A stretch of DNA of 51,345 nt from a virus (IMGVR_UViG_3300010392_000254:1-51345); one strand, 5' to 3'. Shown: positions 34,131 to 39,717, counted from the stretch's first letter. Made by a program: numbers and translations. The notes: generated by a model not told the origin, from the sequence alone.

Positions 34131-34310
34131 TTACTTCCTTTTAAATGGTAGCTTCTTATCAAAAGCCTTACTGGCAACTCTATCTGCCATCTTACCTACA
34201 TTAGCTGTAGACTTCTTTACTTTCTTAGCTGAAGTTACTTTCTTAGCTACACTCTTAGATTTAGCTGTAGCTTTCTTAAGAACTAAGTCATTCTCTTTTT
34301 TAGTGGCCAT
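34131..34310 (-). CDS. Histone H1-like Lys/Ala-rich protein, 59 aa
   Basis: 59 residues with many AKK/SKK units (KKATAKSKSVAKKVTSAKKV, KKSTANVGK). Composition and repeats resemble the bacterial histone-like C-terminal tails that bind DNA without specificity. The start ATG shares a base with the preceding stop (TAATG). It could compact phage DNA or act on the host chromosome; this is inference. Confidence 0.62.
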   Translation of the reverse strand: MATKKENDLVLKKATAKSKSVAKKVTSAKKVKKSTANVGKMADRVASKAFDKKLPFKRK

Positions 34311-34486
34311 TAGTAACCTTCTTGCTCATGTTCATATATTCTTATAACATTCTGTTTAAGTCTGTCTATAACCTCTAAAGCTTCTTCTAATTGCATATCT
34401 TTAGTAAGAGCTCTATTCATAGATATTCCTATATCTTTTTGAAAGTCTGCATCACTTTTAAAAATAGTACACCTTATCCATCTCAT
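34310..34486 (-). CDS. Hypothetical protein, 58 aa (first gene of the late arm)
   Basis: The ATG at 34486 has AAGGAGAAG upstream; a longer frame would need a TTG at 34513. The protein (RWIRCTIFKSDADFQK, then LEEALEVIDRLKQNVIR) is helical at the C-terminus. It is the first leftward gene, about 0.7 kb downstream of the leftward sigma-54-like element. Function unknown. Confidence 0.55.
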   Translation of the reverse strand: MRWIRCTIFKSDADFQKDIGISMNRALTKDMQLEEALEVIDRLKQNVIRIYEHEQEGY

Positions 34487-34986
34487 CCTTCTTCTCCTTG
34501 GTATGTCGTTCAATCCTACTTAACTCAAATATACATAAAGTTTATATCAACTTTCCTTCTATAACCCTTTCGTTAATTATCCTTTCCGTCTATTTACCTT
34601 TACTTAAGAATAATAACTCTCTTAGACACCAAGGTTTTAAGAAAGTTCAATTTATTTTTAAATTATTTTTACTAGCGAAGAAACTGAATTAAGTTGCGAA
34701 GCGCCCTTCGTGGTCAATACAGGCTTGGATGAGGTGACTTAGCCATTTTCTGCTAGATATTTTTTAGGGGTTGATTGCATTAATAGAGTACCCCCCTCCC
34801 CCCTTCTACCCCTTTAGTTTATCTACTGTTAATATAGGGGTATTATACTTTTATATAACGTTAAAAGTGCTCTGCTACTAACGTAAAAAATCATTGTTTA
34901 ACGACAGAACTCATTGTTACCACTACATGCTTATATAACTATATTACTACTTAATTATATAATAATACTACCTATACACTGTATAG

Positions 34987-35005
34987 TTGGCATGATCCTT
35001 GCTTA
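34987..35005 (+). promoter_or_regulatory. Sigma-54-like promoter element 1
   Basis: TTGGCATGATCCTTGCTTA. GG (34989-34990) and GC (35001-35002) are exactly 10 bases apart, the strict -24/-12 geometry, and the bases fit the consensus TGGCAY-N5-TTGCW. Confidence 0.7.
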
Positions 35006-35040
35006 CTCAATCTACTGCAACCCTTATGCCACAAGGGTTC

Positions 35041-35058
35041 TGGCTTAGTTCTTGCTTG
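35041..35058 (+). promoter_or_regulatory. Sigma-54-like promoter element 2
   Basis: TGGCTTAGTTCTTGCTTG. GG at 35042-35043 and GC at 35054-35055 with 10 bases between; only the CA after GGC departs from consensus. Confidence 0.55.
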
Positions 35059-35105
35059 TTACTGGCTCTTACTCCTTGTTATACTATATGTCAACCATTA
35101 TCTTA

Positions 35106-35121
35106 TGTATGCTAGACTACA
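35106..35121. promoter_or_regulatory. Degenerate copy of the 16-bp palindrome
   Basis: TGTATGCTAGACTACA differs at two positions from the perfect TGTATGCTAGCATACA found at 38513. It lies seven bases before sigma-54-like element 3, so a factor bound here could influence it. Confidence 0.45.
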
Positions 35122-35125
35122 TGTA

Positions 35126-35143
35126 TTGGCATGGTTATTGCAT
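35126..35143 (+). promoter_or_regulatory. Sigma-54-like promoter element 3
   Basis: TTGGCATGGTTATTGCAT. GG at 35128-35129 and GC at 35140-35141. Nearly identical to elements 4 and 6, which share TTGGCAT-x-GTTATTGC. Confidence 0.7.
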
Positions 35144-35179
35144 TAGCAATTATGATACCACTATTATACATACTGATAA

Positions 35180-35197
35180 TTGGCATAGTTATTGCAT
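35180..35197 (+). promoter_or_regulatory. Sigma-54-like promoter element 4
   Basis: TTGGCATAGTTATTGCAT. GG at 35182-35183 and GC at 35194-35195. One base different from element 3. Confidence 0.7.
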
Positions 35198-35198
35198 G

Positions 35199-35216
35199 TT
35201 GGTATATATCTTGCAT
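35199..35216 (+). promoter_or_regulatory. Sigma-54-like promoter element 5
   Basis: TTGGTATATATCTTGCAT. GG at 35201-35202 and GC at 35213-35214, starting 19 bases after element 4, so the two could not be occupied together. Confidence 0.55.
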
Positions 35217-35219
35217 AAC

Positions 35220-35237
35220 CTGCATAGTTTATGCCAT
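35220..35237 (-). promoter_or_regulatory. Leftward sigma-54-like promoter element
   Basis: On the - strand the sequence reads TGGCATAAACTATGCAGG with GG and GC 10 bases apart (+ strand CC 35234-35235, GC 35222-35223). It is the only one found pointing to the late operon, whose first gene starts at 34486. Confidence 0.5.
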
Positions 35238-35299
35238 GTCATAATGTATGCCATGTCCTTATATCAATATGATATAGATTGTGGGTATTGCATATAACC

Positions 35300-35470
35300 T
35301 TGATATGTGTTAGTCAAGATCTGACTACTATAATATATAAGTACAATAATCATCTAAGTTATTGATTAATAAAGATAAAGTATTAATTAGTGTCAACATT
35401 CTTTACACTTAAATAAATTTATTATTATTAGTTATCAATAGCTTATGATATGTACCTTAAATAGTGTCAG
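35300..35470. other. Very AT-rich segment, possible replication origin
   Basis: This 170-base stretch is almost entirely A/T (runs such as AATAAATTTATTATTATTAG) and lies between the divergent arms beside the dyads. Easily melted DNA here could serve as origin or as a promoter-opening region. There is no direct evidence for replication initiation. Confidence 0.3.
35389..35409. promoter_or_regulatory. Dyad 1, AGTGT-N11-ACACT
   Basis: AGTGT (35389-35393) and ACACT (35405-35409) are inverted, 11 bases apart, inside a longer repeat beginning GTGTCA and containing CTTTACA. Geometry suits a dimeric activator or repressor, for example the enhancer-binding protein that sigma-54 promoters need. Confidence 0.5.
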
Positions 35471-35483
35471 GTTACTATACACT
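35463..35483. promoter_or_regulatory. Dyad 2, AGTGT-N11-ACACT
   Basis: Same half-sites and same 11-base spacing as dyad 1, 74 bases further on. The match extends one base on each side (TAGTGT and ACACTA). Confidence 0.52.
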
Positions 35484-35520
35484 AGACATTACCTTATAAA
35501 TCAATGACTTAACTGTTTTG

Positions 35521-35541
35521 TGTGTCAGGTTTCTTTACAGT
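35521..35541. promoter_or_regulatory. Dyad 3, degenerate copy
   Basis: TGTGT-N11-ACAGT, eight of ten half-site bases kept, 58 bases after dyad 2. The inner sequence CAGGTTTCTTT resembles that of dyads 1 and 2. Confidence 0.42.
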
Positions 35542-35560
35542 ATAGCTATCCAGTTATGAA

Positions 35561-35574
35561 TTACTACTATGATG
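35561..35574 (+). repeat. Recurrent element TTACTACTATGATG, copy 1
   Basis: The same 14 bases occur at 37761-37774. Close relatives are at 39695 and 42156 (GTACTACTATGAG) and 44312 (TTACTACTACGACG). No clear -35 sequence accompanies them, so function is unknown. Confidence 0.5.
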
Positions 35575-35617
35575 TTTCTACGTGTAACCTACTGTTTTAT
35601 ATACATTTTCTCAATAG

Positions 35618-35635
35618 TTGGCACTGTCAATGCAA
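35618..35635 (+). promoter_or_regulatory. Sigma-54-like promoter element 6
   Basis: TTGGCACTGTCAATGCAA. GG at 35620-35621 and GC at 35632-35633, with the full consensus TGGCAC at -24. Confidence 0.65.
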
Positions 35636-35675
35636 TAGTCTAAGTGTGTCTCGGGGCACTAGCCAAAACCCGAAA

Positions 35676-35687
35676 AGTTCTTTAACA
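35676..35687 (+). promoter_or_regulatory. boxA-like antitermination site 1
   Basis: AGTTCTTTAACA matches 10 of 12 bases of the enterobacterial rrn boxA (TGCTCTTTAACA), the RNA site bound by NusB-NusE. It lies downstream of most of the sigma-54-like elements, where it would be transcribed rightward. Confidence 0.5.
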
Positions 35688-35727
35688 GTTATGCGAATGC
35701 CTTATAAGTTGGTTATGGTTTTGATAG

Positions 35728-35745
35728 TTGGCATAGTTATTGCCA
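35728..35745 (+). promoter_or_regulatory. Sigma-54-like promoter element 7
   Basis: TTGGCATAGTTATTGCCA. GG at 35730-35731 and GC at 35742-35743. The most downstream of the array, 145 bases ahead of the better boxA. Confidence 0.7.
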
Positions 35746-35887
35746 CTAGCAAGATCCATGCCAATAGGTACTGGAGCCAGTGTTGCTGTATCCAGTGGTC
35801 AAGTAGGCTCTTTTGGGTGCAAGGATTGCGTTACTAATGGGAGAGTTGAAAGGCTGATACCCGCCATGAAATACATGGTTTTAGGGA

Positions 35888-35901
35888 CGCTCTTTAACAA
35901 T
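35888..35901 (+). promoter_or_regulatory. boxA-like antitermination site 2
   Basis: CGCTCTTTAACA matches 11 of 12 bases of the rrn boxA and continues with ATTT as E. coli rrn leaders do. Transcripts from all seven rightward sigma-54-like elements would contain it. It should load NusB-NusE and help host polymerase read through the structured leader. Confidence 0.62.
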
Positions 35902-36006
35902 TTGGTGAAGTCTGCATGTTTGGTGATACCTATAAATGGGTATATATCACACACCAACCTAGCAAGTATGCACTACCTATGGGATAATTCTCTTTTAAAT
36001 CCCTGA

Positions 36007-36022
36007 TGTATTCTAGCATACA
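36007..36022. promoter_or_regulatory. 16-bp palindrome TGTATTCTAGCATACA, copy in the control region
   Basis: One base away from the perfect palindrome at 38513 and identical to 36931. It lies between the boxA and the long RNA stem, with no gene start nearby. Candidate operator or promoter core. Confidence 0.55.
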
Positions 36023-36214
36023 TTGTTACATCACGGAGTGATGGCAAGATGGGAACATGTAGCAATAGCGGTGATGAAGGGTCTAGAATGACGCTGGTTC
36101 ACAAAGTAGAATACCTTGGGATTAATCCGTGTGATTTAATAGACATGGGGTAACGATTGGTTGAGACTACACCAGTGCTAGACGGTAATCATTAGCTATC
36201 AAAAAACTCATATC

Positions 36215-36365
36215 AATAGGGTGGATAGTTTACTATAGGTATACTGGCAGATATAGCTTGTGCCTATGGTATAACAAGCAAGAACTCCCAAACTGGGGGA
36301 TAAACAGGCAGTCTATAGATTAGCCTAACTTGCTAGTGTATCTATAGTAAACTGTCCATCCTATT
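36215..36365 (+). ncRNA. Structured RNA closed by a 31-bp stem
   Basis: Arm 36215-36245 pairs with 36335-36365 over 31 positions. The only four non-Watson-Crick pairs are G-U wobbles, so the RNA helix is uninterrupted. The 89-base interior has its own hairpins (GCTTGT with ACAAGC; CTCCC with GGGGG; GGC with GCC). A stem like this is a classic RNase III substrate, like those around rRNAs or between T7 early genes. It ends 51 bases before the first early gene. Confidence 0.72.
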
Positions 36366-36416
36366 ACTTATTCTTAAATAGTATTACTTCTTTAAATTTA
36401 ATTGTGGAGGTGTATT

Positions 36417-36587
36417 ATGTGGATAATTATAGAGTCTGCTATGGGGTGGCCTGACGAGCCACTAAACTATGGATTCTTTAACAAGTTTGAAGTAGACAAG
36501 GAGATAGTCAAGTTAGAAAGAGAGCAAAAAGGTTTAAGTGTCTCTAGACGTGTAAGATATAAGTCTATGTATATTAAGAGAGGGTGA
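36417..36587 (+). CDS. Hypothetical protein, 56 aa (first early gene)
   Basis: The start ATG has GGAGGTG 7 bases upstream; a longer frame from a TTG lacks a site. The protein (MWIIIESAMGWPDEPLNY) continues with a basic C-terminal helix (VSRRVRYKSMYIKRG). As the first rightward gene after the leader RNA it may be a host-takeover protein. No family recognised. A boxA-like TTCTTTAACA occurs by chance or design at 36474-36483. Confidence 0.65.
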   Translation: MWIIIESAMGWPDEPLNYGFFNKFEVDKEIVKLEREQKGLSVSRRVRYKSMYIKRG

Positions 36588-36591
36588 TATC

Positions 36592-36690
36592 ATGTTTAAT
36601 GATGACATTCTATACGTCCCTGAAACTGGAGGGGCAATCCTTTTTAATCTTAATGGAGATGTAGTCTATCTCTATCATTGGAGTATGTGA
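36592..36690 (+). CDS. 32-residue hypothetical peptide
   Basis: AGAGAGGGTG precedes the ATG by 6 bases, and the stop is followed two bases later by the next ATG. The peptide (FNDDILYVPETGGAILFN) has alternating hydrophobic residues, perhaps a small beta hairpin. Function unknown. Confidence 0.5.
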   Translation: MFNDDILYVPETGGAILFNLNGDVVYLYHWSM

Positions 36691-36692
36691 TT

Positions 36693-36845
36693 ATGAAGAA
36701 AGAGTTTTATCATATAAGTGTGGCAAAGTTTAGTAAAGAAGGAGTAATATCCTTTACTTTTACAGTACCTACCTTCTATTCAATGATAGAAATTGTAGAG
36801 CGATACTCTGTCAGGGGATGGTCGGTAGCTACAGGCAAGTGGTAA
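36693..36845 (+). CDS. Hypothetical protein, 50 aa
   Basis: Begins two bases after the preceding stop, so probably translated by coupling. The protein (KKEFYHISVAKFSKEGVISF, then RYSVRGWSVATGKW) looks like a small beta-alpha domain. It is followed by a small spacer and the palindrome at 36931. Function unknown. Confidence 0.55.
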   Translation: MKKEFYHISVAKFSKEGVISFTFTVPTFYSMIEIVERYSVRGWSVATGKW

Positions 36846-36930
36846 CATGTGTACTAAAGGAGTAGTACTATTTAAGAGTAAGTATGAAGTTTACTGACTA
36901 CCTTAAGGGGTGGTCGGTTTAAATTGTGGA

Positions 36931-36946
36931 TGTATTCTAGCATACA
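36931..36946. promoter_or_regulatory. 16-bp palindrome TGTATTCTAGCATACA upstream of the 36984 gene
   Basis: Ends 37 bases before the ATG at 36984, almost the same distance as at 38513/38565 (36 bases). The constant spacing suggests that it marks a promoter or operator for early genes. Confidence 0.6.
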
Positions 36947-36983
36947 TTCACTTAACATTAAGCAGAAAGAAGAGGACAACATC

Positions 36984-37697
36984 ATGTCTGAAATAAACGA
37001 GTATGCAGTAATTGACGATGACAAAGAAGTTGTTGTCAAATTCACTGACTATACAAAAGTAAAAGATCACAGCTTCTTAACTATCTTAAAGCTGGCATAC
37101 CAGCAAGATGAAGCAGCCAAGGTAACAAGGGAAGCAGGGACAGGAATCAGTGGGCTTATAGCAGATAAAGCTATCGCTGACTTCTACCTATGCACTGGAA
37201 AAGATCTCCGATTCCCTAATGAAGTAGTTGCTATTGGCGCTTTCCTTGCTGCAATGGGCAATGACGAGGCACGTTTCAAAGCCTCAACTGGTGTAGATGC
37301 CTTGCCTCGTTGCTGGACACAAGCCAAGTCTAACATCGTAGCTTGCTGGGAAGCGGGCGGTAAACTTGACGAGTTAGGCACAGTTAGCAAGATGAAGGCT
37401 TGGTCTAAGGCTGAGAAAGAGAGAGTTAAGCAAGCTAAACTAGCGGAACAAATGGAAGCGTTCGGCCAACACAACAAGGAAGAGATCACCACTATAGATG
37501 GTGACGGCAACACTGATGCTGGTAAACCTGAGTTCGACGACGACGTAGGCAAGGCTATCTCTCACATTGAAGAGATGATCACGGAACTACGCGAACTAGG
37601 TCGAGAAGGTCAGGTGTTGGTATCATTGACCAAGGCCGAGGGAGCTATCGAGAACGTACTTAATAGCTTGATCCAGTCAGCGGCTAAGGCAAGTTAA
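36984..37697 (+). CDS. Hypothetical early protein, 237 aa
   Basis: Preceded by the palindrome and an AGAGGA site and followed at once by a strong terminator, so it is a single-gene unit and probably strongly expressed. The N-terminal half is compact (TILKLAYQQDEAAKVTREAG, GISGLIADKAIADFYLC). The C-terminal half is charged helix (KAWSKAEKERVKQAKLAEQM, then HIEEMITELRELGRE). No nuclease or kinase motif visible. Function unknown. Confidence 0.8.
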   Translation: MSEINEYAVIDDDKEVVVKFTDYTKVKDHSFLTILKLAYQQDEAAKVTREAGTGISGLIADKAIADFYLCTGKDLRFPNEVVAIGAFLAAMGNDEARFKASTGVDALPRCWTQAKSNIVACWEAGGKLDELGTVSKMKAWSKAEKERVKQAKLAEQMEAFGQHNKEEITTIDGDGNTDAGKPEFDDDVGKAISHIEEMITELRELGREGQVLVSLTKAEGAIENVLNSLIQSAAKAS

Positions 37698-37718
37698 TCT
37701 GGTTGATGGTATGTGGAT

Positions 37719-37762
37719 GGGGGCACGAGGCTGTGAAGTCTCAGCCCCCTGTTTTTTTTTTT
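37719..37762 (+). terminator. Strong Rho-independent terminator
   Basis: GGGGGC (37719-37724) pairs with GCCCCC (37744-37749), with an inner GAG/CTC, followed by eleven T residues (37752-37762). It closes the 36984 unit. Confidence 0.92.
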
Positions 37763-37774
37763 ACTACTATGATG
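37761..37774 (+). repeat. Recurrent element TTACTACTATGATG, copy 2
   Basis: Identical to 35561-35574, placed at the end of the terminator T-run. Another relative (GTACTACTATGAG) follows the terminator at 39649-39692, so the element is tied to terminators at two of its places. Confidence 0.5.
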
Positions 37775-38052
37775 CGCTGGATTGGGTCGGGGCGCAGGAT
37801 AGTGACGGGGTTATACACTACAGTTCTACATTAGTGCTGTAGTGCATACCTCCTCCTTAAAGTATGGATGTATGGCACAGGATTCAAGAAGGCGGGTAAG
37901 CCTGTGTTAAACTACCTAAGAGCCGCTCTATCTATACCTAACAGTGGATAGAGAGATGGGCAGTGACGTCTTCAGATTACGCTGAACAAGTATACCCACA
38001 GGTCATCGCACTGTTAGGTGTGGGTATCCTAGACAAAAAGGAGGTACAGAGT
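37763..38052 (+). other. Untranslated leader with a hairpin
   Basis: Between the terminator and the next gene. CACTACAG (37816-37823) pairs with CTGTAGTG (37837-37844) around a 13-base loop, and a GGATAGAG-type repeat occurs near 37945. No palindrome promoter copy here. A frame opening at GTG 37963 extends the next gene but has no ribosome site. Confidence 0.4.
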
Positions 38053-38313
38053 ATGCCTAAATGTAAACGAAGACAGGATGTATTAATCTGTGTGCACTGG
38101 ACAGGACAGAACTTCAGAGCTATAGATGCATTCTGTAAGAAGATAGGACAGTTCTGTCACTATACTACGGATGGAGCAACAAGGGTGGTCTCTATCTATG
38201 GGAACAGTCAAAGAATTAAAGTTCCTGTAGATCACTGGGTAACTTATGAAGCAGGTGCAATGTATGTATTTGAAGACAGTGCATTCAATAGACTGTATGA
38301 GGTGATACCATGA
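38053..38313 (+). CDS. Hypothetical protein, 86 aa (possible PGDYG-type fold)
   Basis: AAAGGAGG lies 8 bases before this ATG, so I prefer it to the longer GTG frame. The N-terminus is basic with several Cys/His residues (PKCKRRQDVLICVHWTG). The C-terminal half (IKVPVDHWVTYEAGAMYVF, then FNRLYEVIP) resembles small phage domains in which W-V-x-Y-E is followed by a conserved F-x-x-x-Y-E. It overlaps the next start as ATGA. Function unknown. Confidence 0.68.
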   Translation: MPKCKRRQDVLICVHWTGQNFRAIDAFCKKIGQFCHYTTDGATRVVSIYGNSQRIKVPVDHWVTYEAGAMYVFEDSAFNRLYEVIP

Positions 38314-38486
38314 ATAAACAAAAAGCGTTGAGAATCATAGATAGTTATGAGAACAGTGCAGCTATCAGGCATAGGTTCGAATATCTAACTATGCATATGA
38401 ATGACGATGATGACTTCGAAGATATTCTTTGGGAGTCTACCGTTGACGTTCTATGTACTGAAATCGAAAGTCCTACTGACTCCTAA
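38310..38486 (+). CDS. Hypothetical acidic protein, 58 aa
   Basis: Coupled to the preceding gene (ATGA). It has an N-terminal helix (NKQKALRIIDSYENSAAIRH) and an acidic C-terminal half (MNDDDDFEDILWESTVDVL). The stop lies in a hairpin (GACTCCTAAC with GTTAGTGGGTC) that may be a weak terminator ending near 38500. No family recognised. Confidence 0.62.
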   Translation: MNKQKALRIIDSYENSAAIRHRFEYLTMHMNDDDDFEDILWESTVDVLCTEIESPTDS

Positions 38487-38512
38487 CGGGGTTAGTGGGT
38501 CTTAATTCTAGA

Positions 38513-38528
38513 TGTATGCTAGCATACA
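38513..38528. promoter_or_regulatory. Perfect 16-bp palindrome TGTATGCTAGCATACA
   Basis: Perfect two-fold symmetric site ending 36 bases before the ATG at 38565. It is the only exact palindrome among the copies at 35106, 36007, 36931 and 40655, and probably shows the ideal binding site of a dimeric regulator. Confidence 0.65.
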
Positions 38529-38564
38529 TTGTGTTAATTACTTACTAACTAAGAGGAAAGAGTT

Positions 38565-38717
38565 ATGGAAGTCTTAATAGTTTTGGCTTTGGTGGTTGGA
38601 GGTATAGCTGCCCTTATGTTGCTAGCTTATGTAGTTATTGCTGTCCTTGCAATTATAGCTAGTGTGAAGATTGCTAACAAGGTTTCTGAGAAGCAGAGAC
38701 AAGATAATAAGGAGTGA
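38565..38717 (+). CDS. 50-residue single-span membrane protein
   Basis: AAGAGGAAAG precedes the ATG. The first 33 residues are one long hydrophobic stretch (EVLIVLALVVGGIAALMLLA, then YVVIAVLAIIA), enough for one long or two short spans, followed by a basic and polar tail (KIANKVSEKQRQDNKE). It stands first behind the palindrome, so it is expressed early. A small toxic or superinfection-related membrane protein is possible. Confidence 0.68.
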   Translation: MEVLIVLALVVGGIAALMLLAYVVIAVLAIIASVKIANKVSEKQRQDNKE

Positions 38718-38722
38718 CTACT

Positions 38723-39061
38723 ATGACACATTCCGCCAGTGGTAAGCAGAAATCACAGAGCGGGGGTTCCATTCCTAATGGGCTCCCTTCGAAGACACCT
38801 AACATGCCCACAGGTATAGACCAGTACCGTCAAGAAGTTAGGAGAATGAAGAGGGAGTCTATTAGAAATGGACATATTAAGTGGCACTACCAGTGTCATG
38901 ATATGGAGGGATATCTTATCCATGATAAAGACAATGGCTTCAAAACTATGGAGTTTTGGAGTAGCGGCCAGTTGCCCATAGGTATAGAATTTAAGAAGAA
39001 TAATTACCTGTGGAGAGTGACTGGCCAACATTCATGTAGAATTTGTGGAACAATCGCTTAA
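38723..39061 (+). CDS. Hypothetical protein, 112 aa
   Basis: AAGGAG lies 8 bases before this ATG, so the GTG at 38714 is not needed. The first 35 residues are polar and likely disordered. The rest has conserved-looking aromatic, His and Cys residues (HIKWHYQCHDMEGYLIHDKD, then QHSCRICGTIA), the final CRIC making a possible metal knuckle. No family recognised. Confidence 0.65.
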   Translation: MTHSASGKQKSQSGGSIPNGLPSKTPNMPTGIDQYRQEVRRMKRESIRNGHIKWHYQCHDMEGYLIHDKDNGFKTMEFWSSGQLPIGIEFKKNNYLWRVTGQHSCRICGTIA

Positions 39062-39075
39062 TTAGGAGTAGATGT

Positions 39076-39303
39076 ATGCAGACCAACAACGAAAAACACA
39101 CGAGTGATGCAATAGTTGTATGGCTTTGCATCTTAGGTTTCATAATCACTGTGTTATTGTCAGGGTGTGGTACTGTCTTGTCTAGAGTACATGGTGATTG
39201 TGGTAGAATTTATGACGAAGAGTATGCACCTGAGTCTAAAGTAGATGAAGGTGTTGATCTTCTTATGTGTACTTTTGATATAAAAGGAGATCATCATGCC
39301 TGA
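39076..39303 (+). CDS. Small lipoprotein, YceK-like, 75 aa
   Basis: ATG at 39076 follows AGGAG by 8 bases. A short polar N-terminus leads to a hydrophobic signal (IVVWLCILGFIITVL) and the lipobox LLSGC, so Cys30 should be lipidated. The following CGTVLSRVHGDCGRIYD resembles the start of YceK-type outer-membrane lipoproteins. It might serve as an outer-membrane spanin subunit or in superinfection exclusion. It overlaps the next gene by 8 bases. Confidence 0.68.
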   Translation: MQTNNEKHTSDAIVVWLCILGFIITVLLSGCGTVLSRVHGDCGRIYDEEYAPESKVDEGVDLLMCTFDIKGDHHA

Positions 39304-39571
39304 ACAATATTGGGATGGAATATCACCTAAGACTTTAAAACCTGGGGATTGGTTACAAATAAAAGTTGAAGGTGAAGATGGAGTACGACCATTCTGGGCT
39401 GATTCTCAATACATAGGCCCAGACTTCAAGTGTGGACATGTCTTTGAACATCAGGATATGAAGGAAGGTATTCCTTTATACTTTCTAGACAGTTACTTGG
39501 AGAACTTCTTCACTGGTAGCAGGGTTAGAACCATAAGCAAACTGACTTACCGACATGACGAACCTCATTAA
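39296..39571 (+). CDS. Hypothetical protein, 91 aa
   Basis: AAAAGGAG precedes the ATG. A beta-rich domain (PKTLKPGDWLQIKVEGEDG, then FLDSYLENFFTGSRVRTISK), perhaps an SH3- or OB-like barrel by pattern only. It overlaps the lipoprotein gene by 8 bases and is followed by the attenuator-like element at 39591-39692. Function unknown. Confidence 0.65.
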   Translation: MPEQYWDGISPKTLKPGDWLQIKVEGEDGVRPFWADSQYIGPDFKCGHVFEHQDMKEGIPLYFLDSYLENFFTGSRVRTISKLTYRHDEPH

Positions 39572-39590
39572 CTTAGAAAGGAGATGTATT

Positions 39591-39608
39591 ATGCTAACCG
39601 GCAACTAA
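39591..39608 (+). promoter_or_regulatory. Five-codon leader ORF with strong ribosome site
   Basis: AAAGGAG stands 7 bases before ATG CTA ACC GGC AAC TAA (MLTGN). Its codons contain AACCGGCA (39596-39603), which can pair with TGCCGGTT (39670-39677) in the loop of the terminator downstream. A ribosome on this ORF would cover that arm, so translation could control which structure forms. Confidence 0.45.
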
Positions 39609-39648
39609 AGACTGCCACCTTTACGTTAATTCCATTTACTACCCTTTT

Positions 39649-39692
39649 GACCTTCCTTCCGATAGACGATGCCGGTTGGGAGGTCTTTTTTT
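39649..39692 (+). terminator. Rho-independent terminator, possibly an attenuator
   Basis: GACCTTCC (39649-39656) pairs with GGGAGGTC (39678-39685) with one mismatch, followed by seven T residues. Its loop carries TGCCGGTT, complementary to the leader ORF. Confidence 0.72.
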
Positions 39693-39694
39693 AT

Positions 39695-39708
39695 GTACTA
39701 CTATGAGG
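39695..39708 (+). repeat. Recurrent element GTACTACTATGAGG, copy 3
   Basis: Thirteen bases are shared with 42156-42168 and eleven with 35561/37761. Lies three bases after the terminator T-run. Confidence 0.45.
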
Positions 39709-39717
39709 TGCATATTT

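Larger units (their letters stand above)
34487..36416. promoter_or_regulatory. Divergent control region without convincing genes (1.9 kb)
   Basis: This AT-rich stretch separates the two transcription arms. Its open frames (35052-35297, 35520-35837, 35740-36006) have no ribosome sites, odd composition, and run across regulatory repeats, so I reject them. It holds eight sigma-54-like promoter elements, three dyads, two boxA-like sites, two copies of the 16-bp palindrome and a long RNA stem, each entered separately. The part from 34740 to 34860 has a C-run and a CGAAG/CTTCG hairpin (near 34697-34710). Confidence 0.75.

Noticed and set aside
35052-36006. Open frames of 81, 105 and 88 codons in the control region
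   Set aside because: They lack ribosome sites, have odd composition (Cys/Tyr/Ile-rich), and run over repeated promoter-like elements and boxA sites.
34487-36416. Phage-polymerase (T7-type 23-bp) promoters
   Set aside because: I found no repeated T7-like promoter sequence and there is no phage RNA polymerase gene.
37963-38052. GTG start that lengthens the 86-residue gene
   Set aside because: No ribosome site, whereas ATG 38053 has a near-consensus site.
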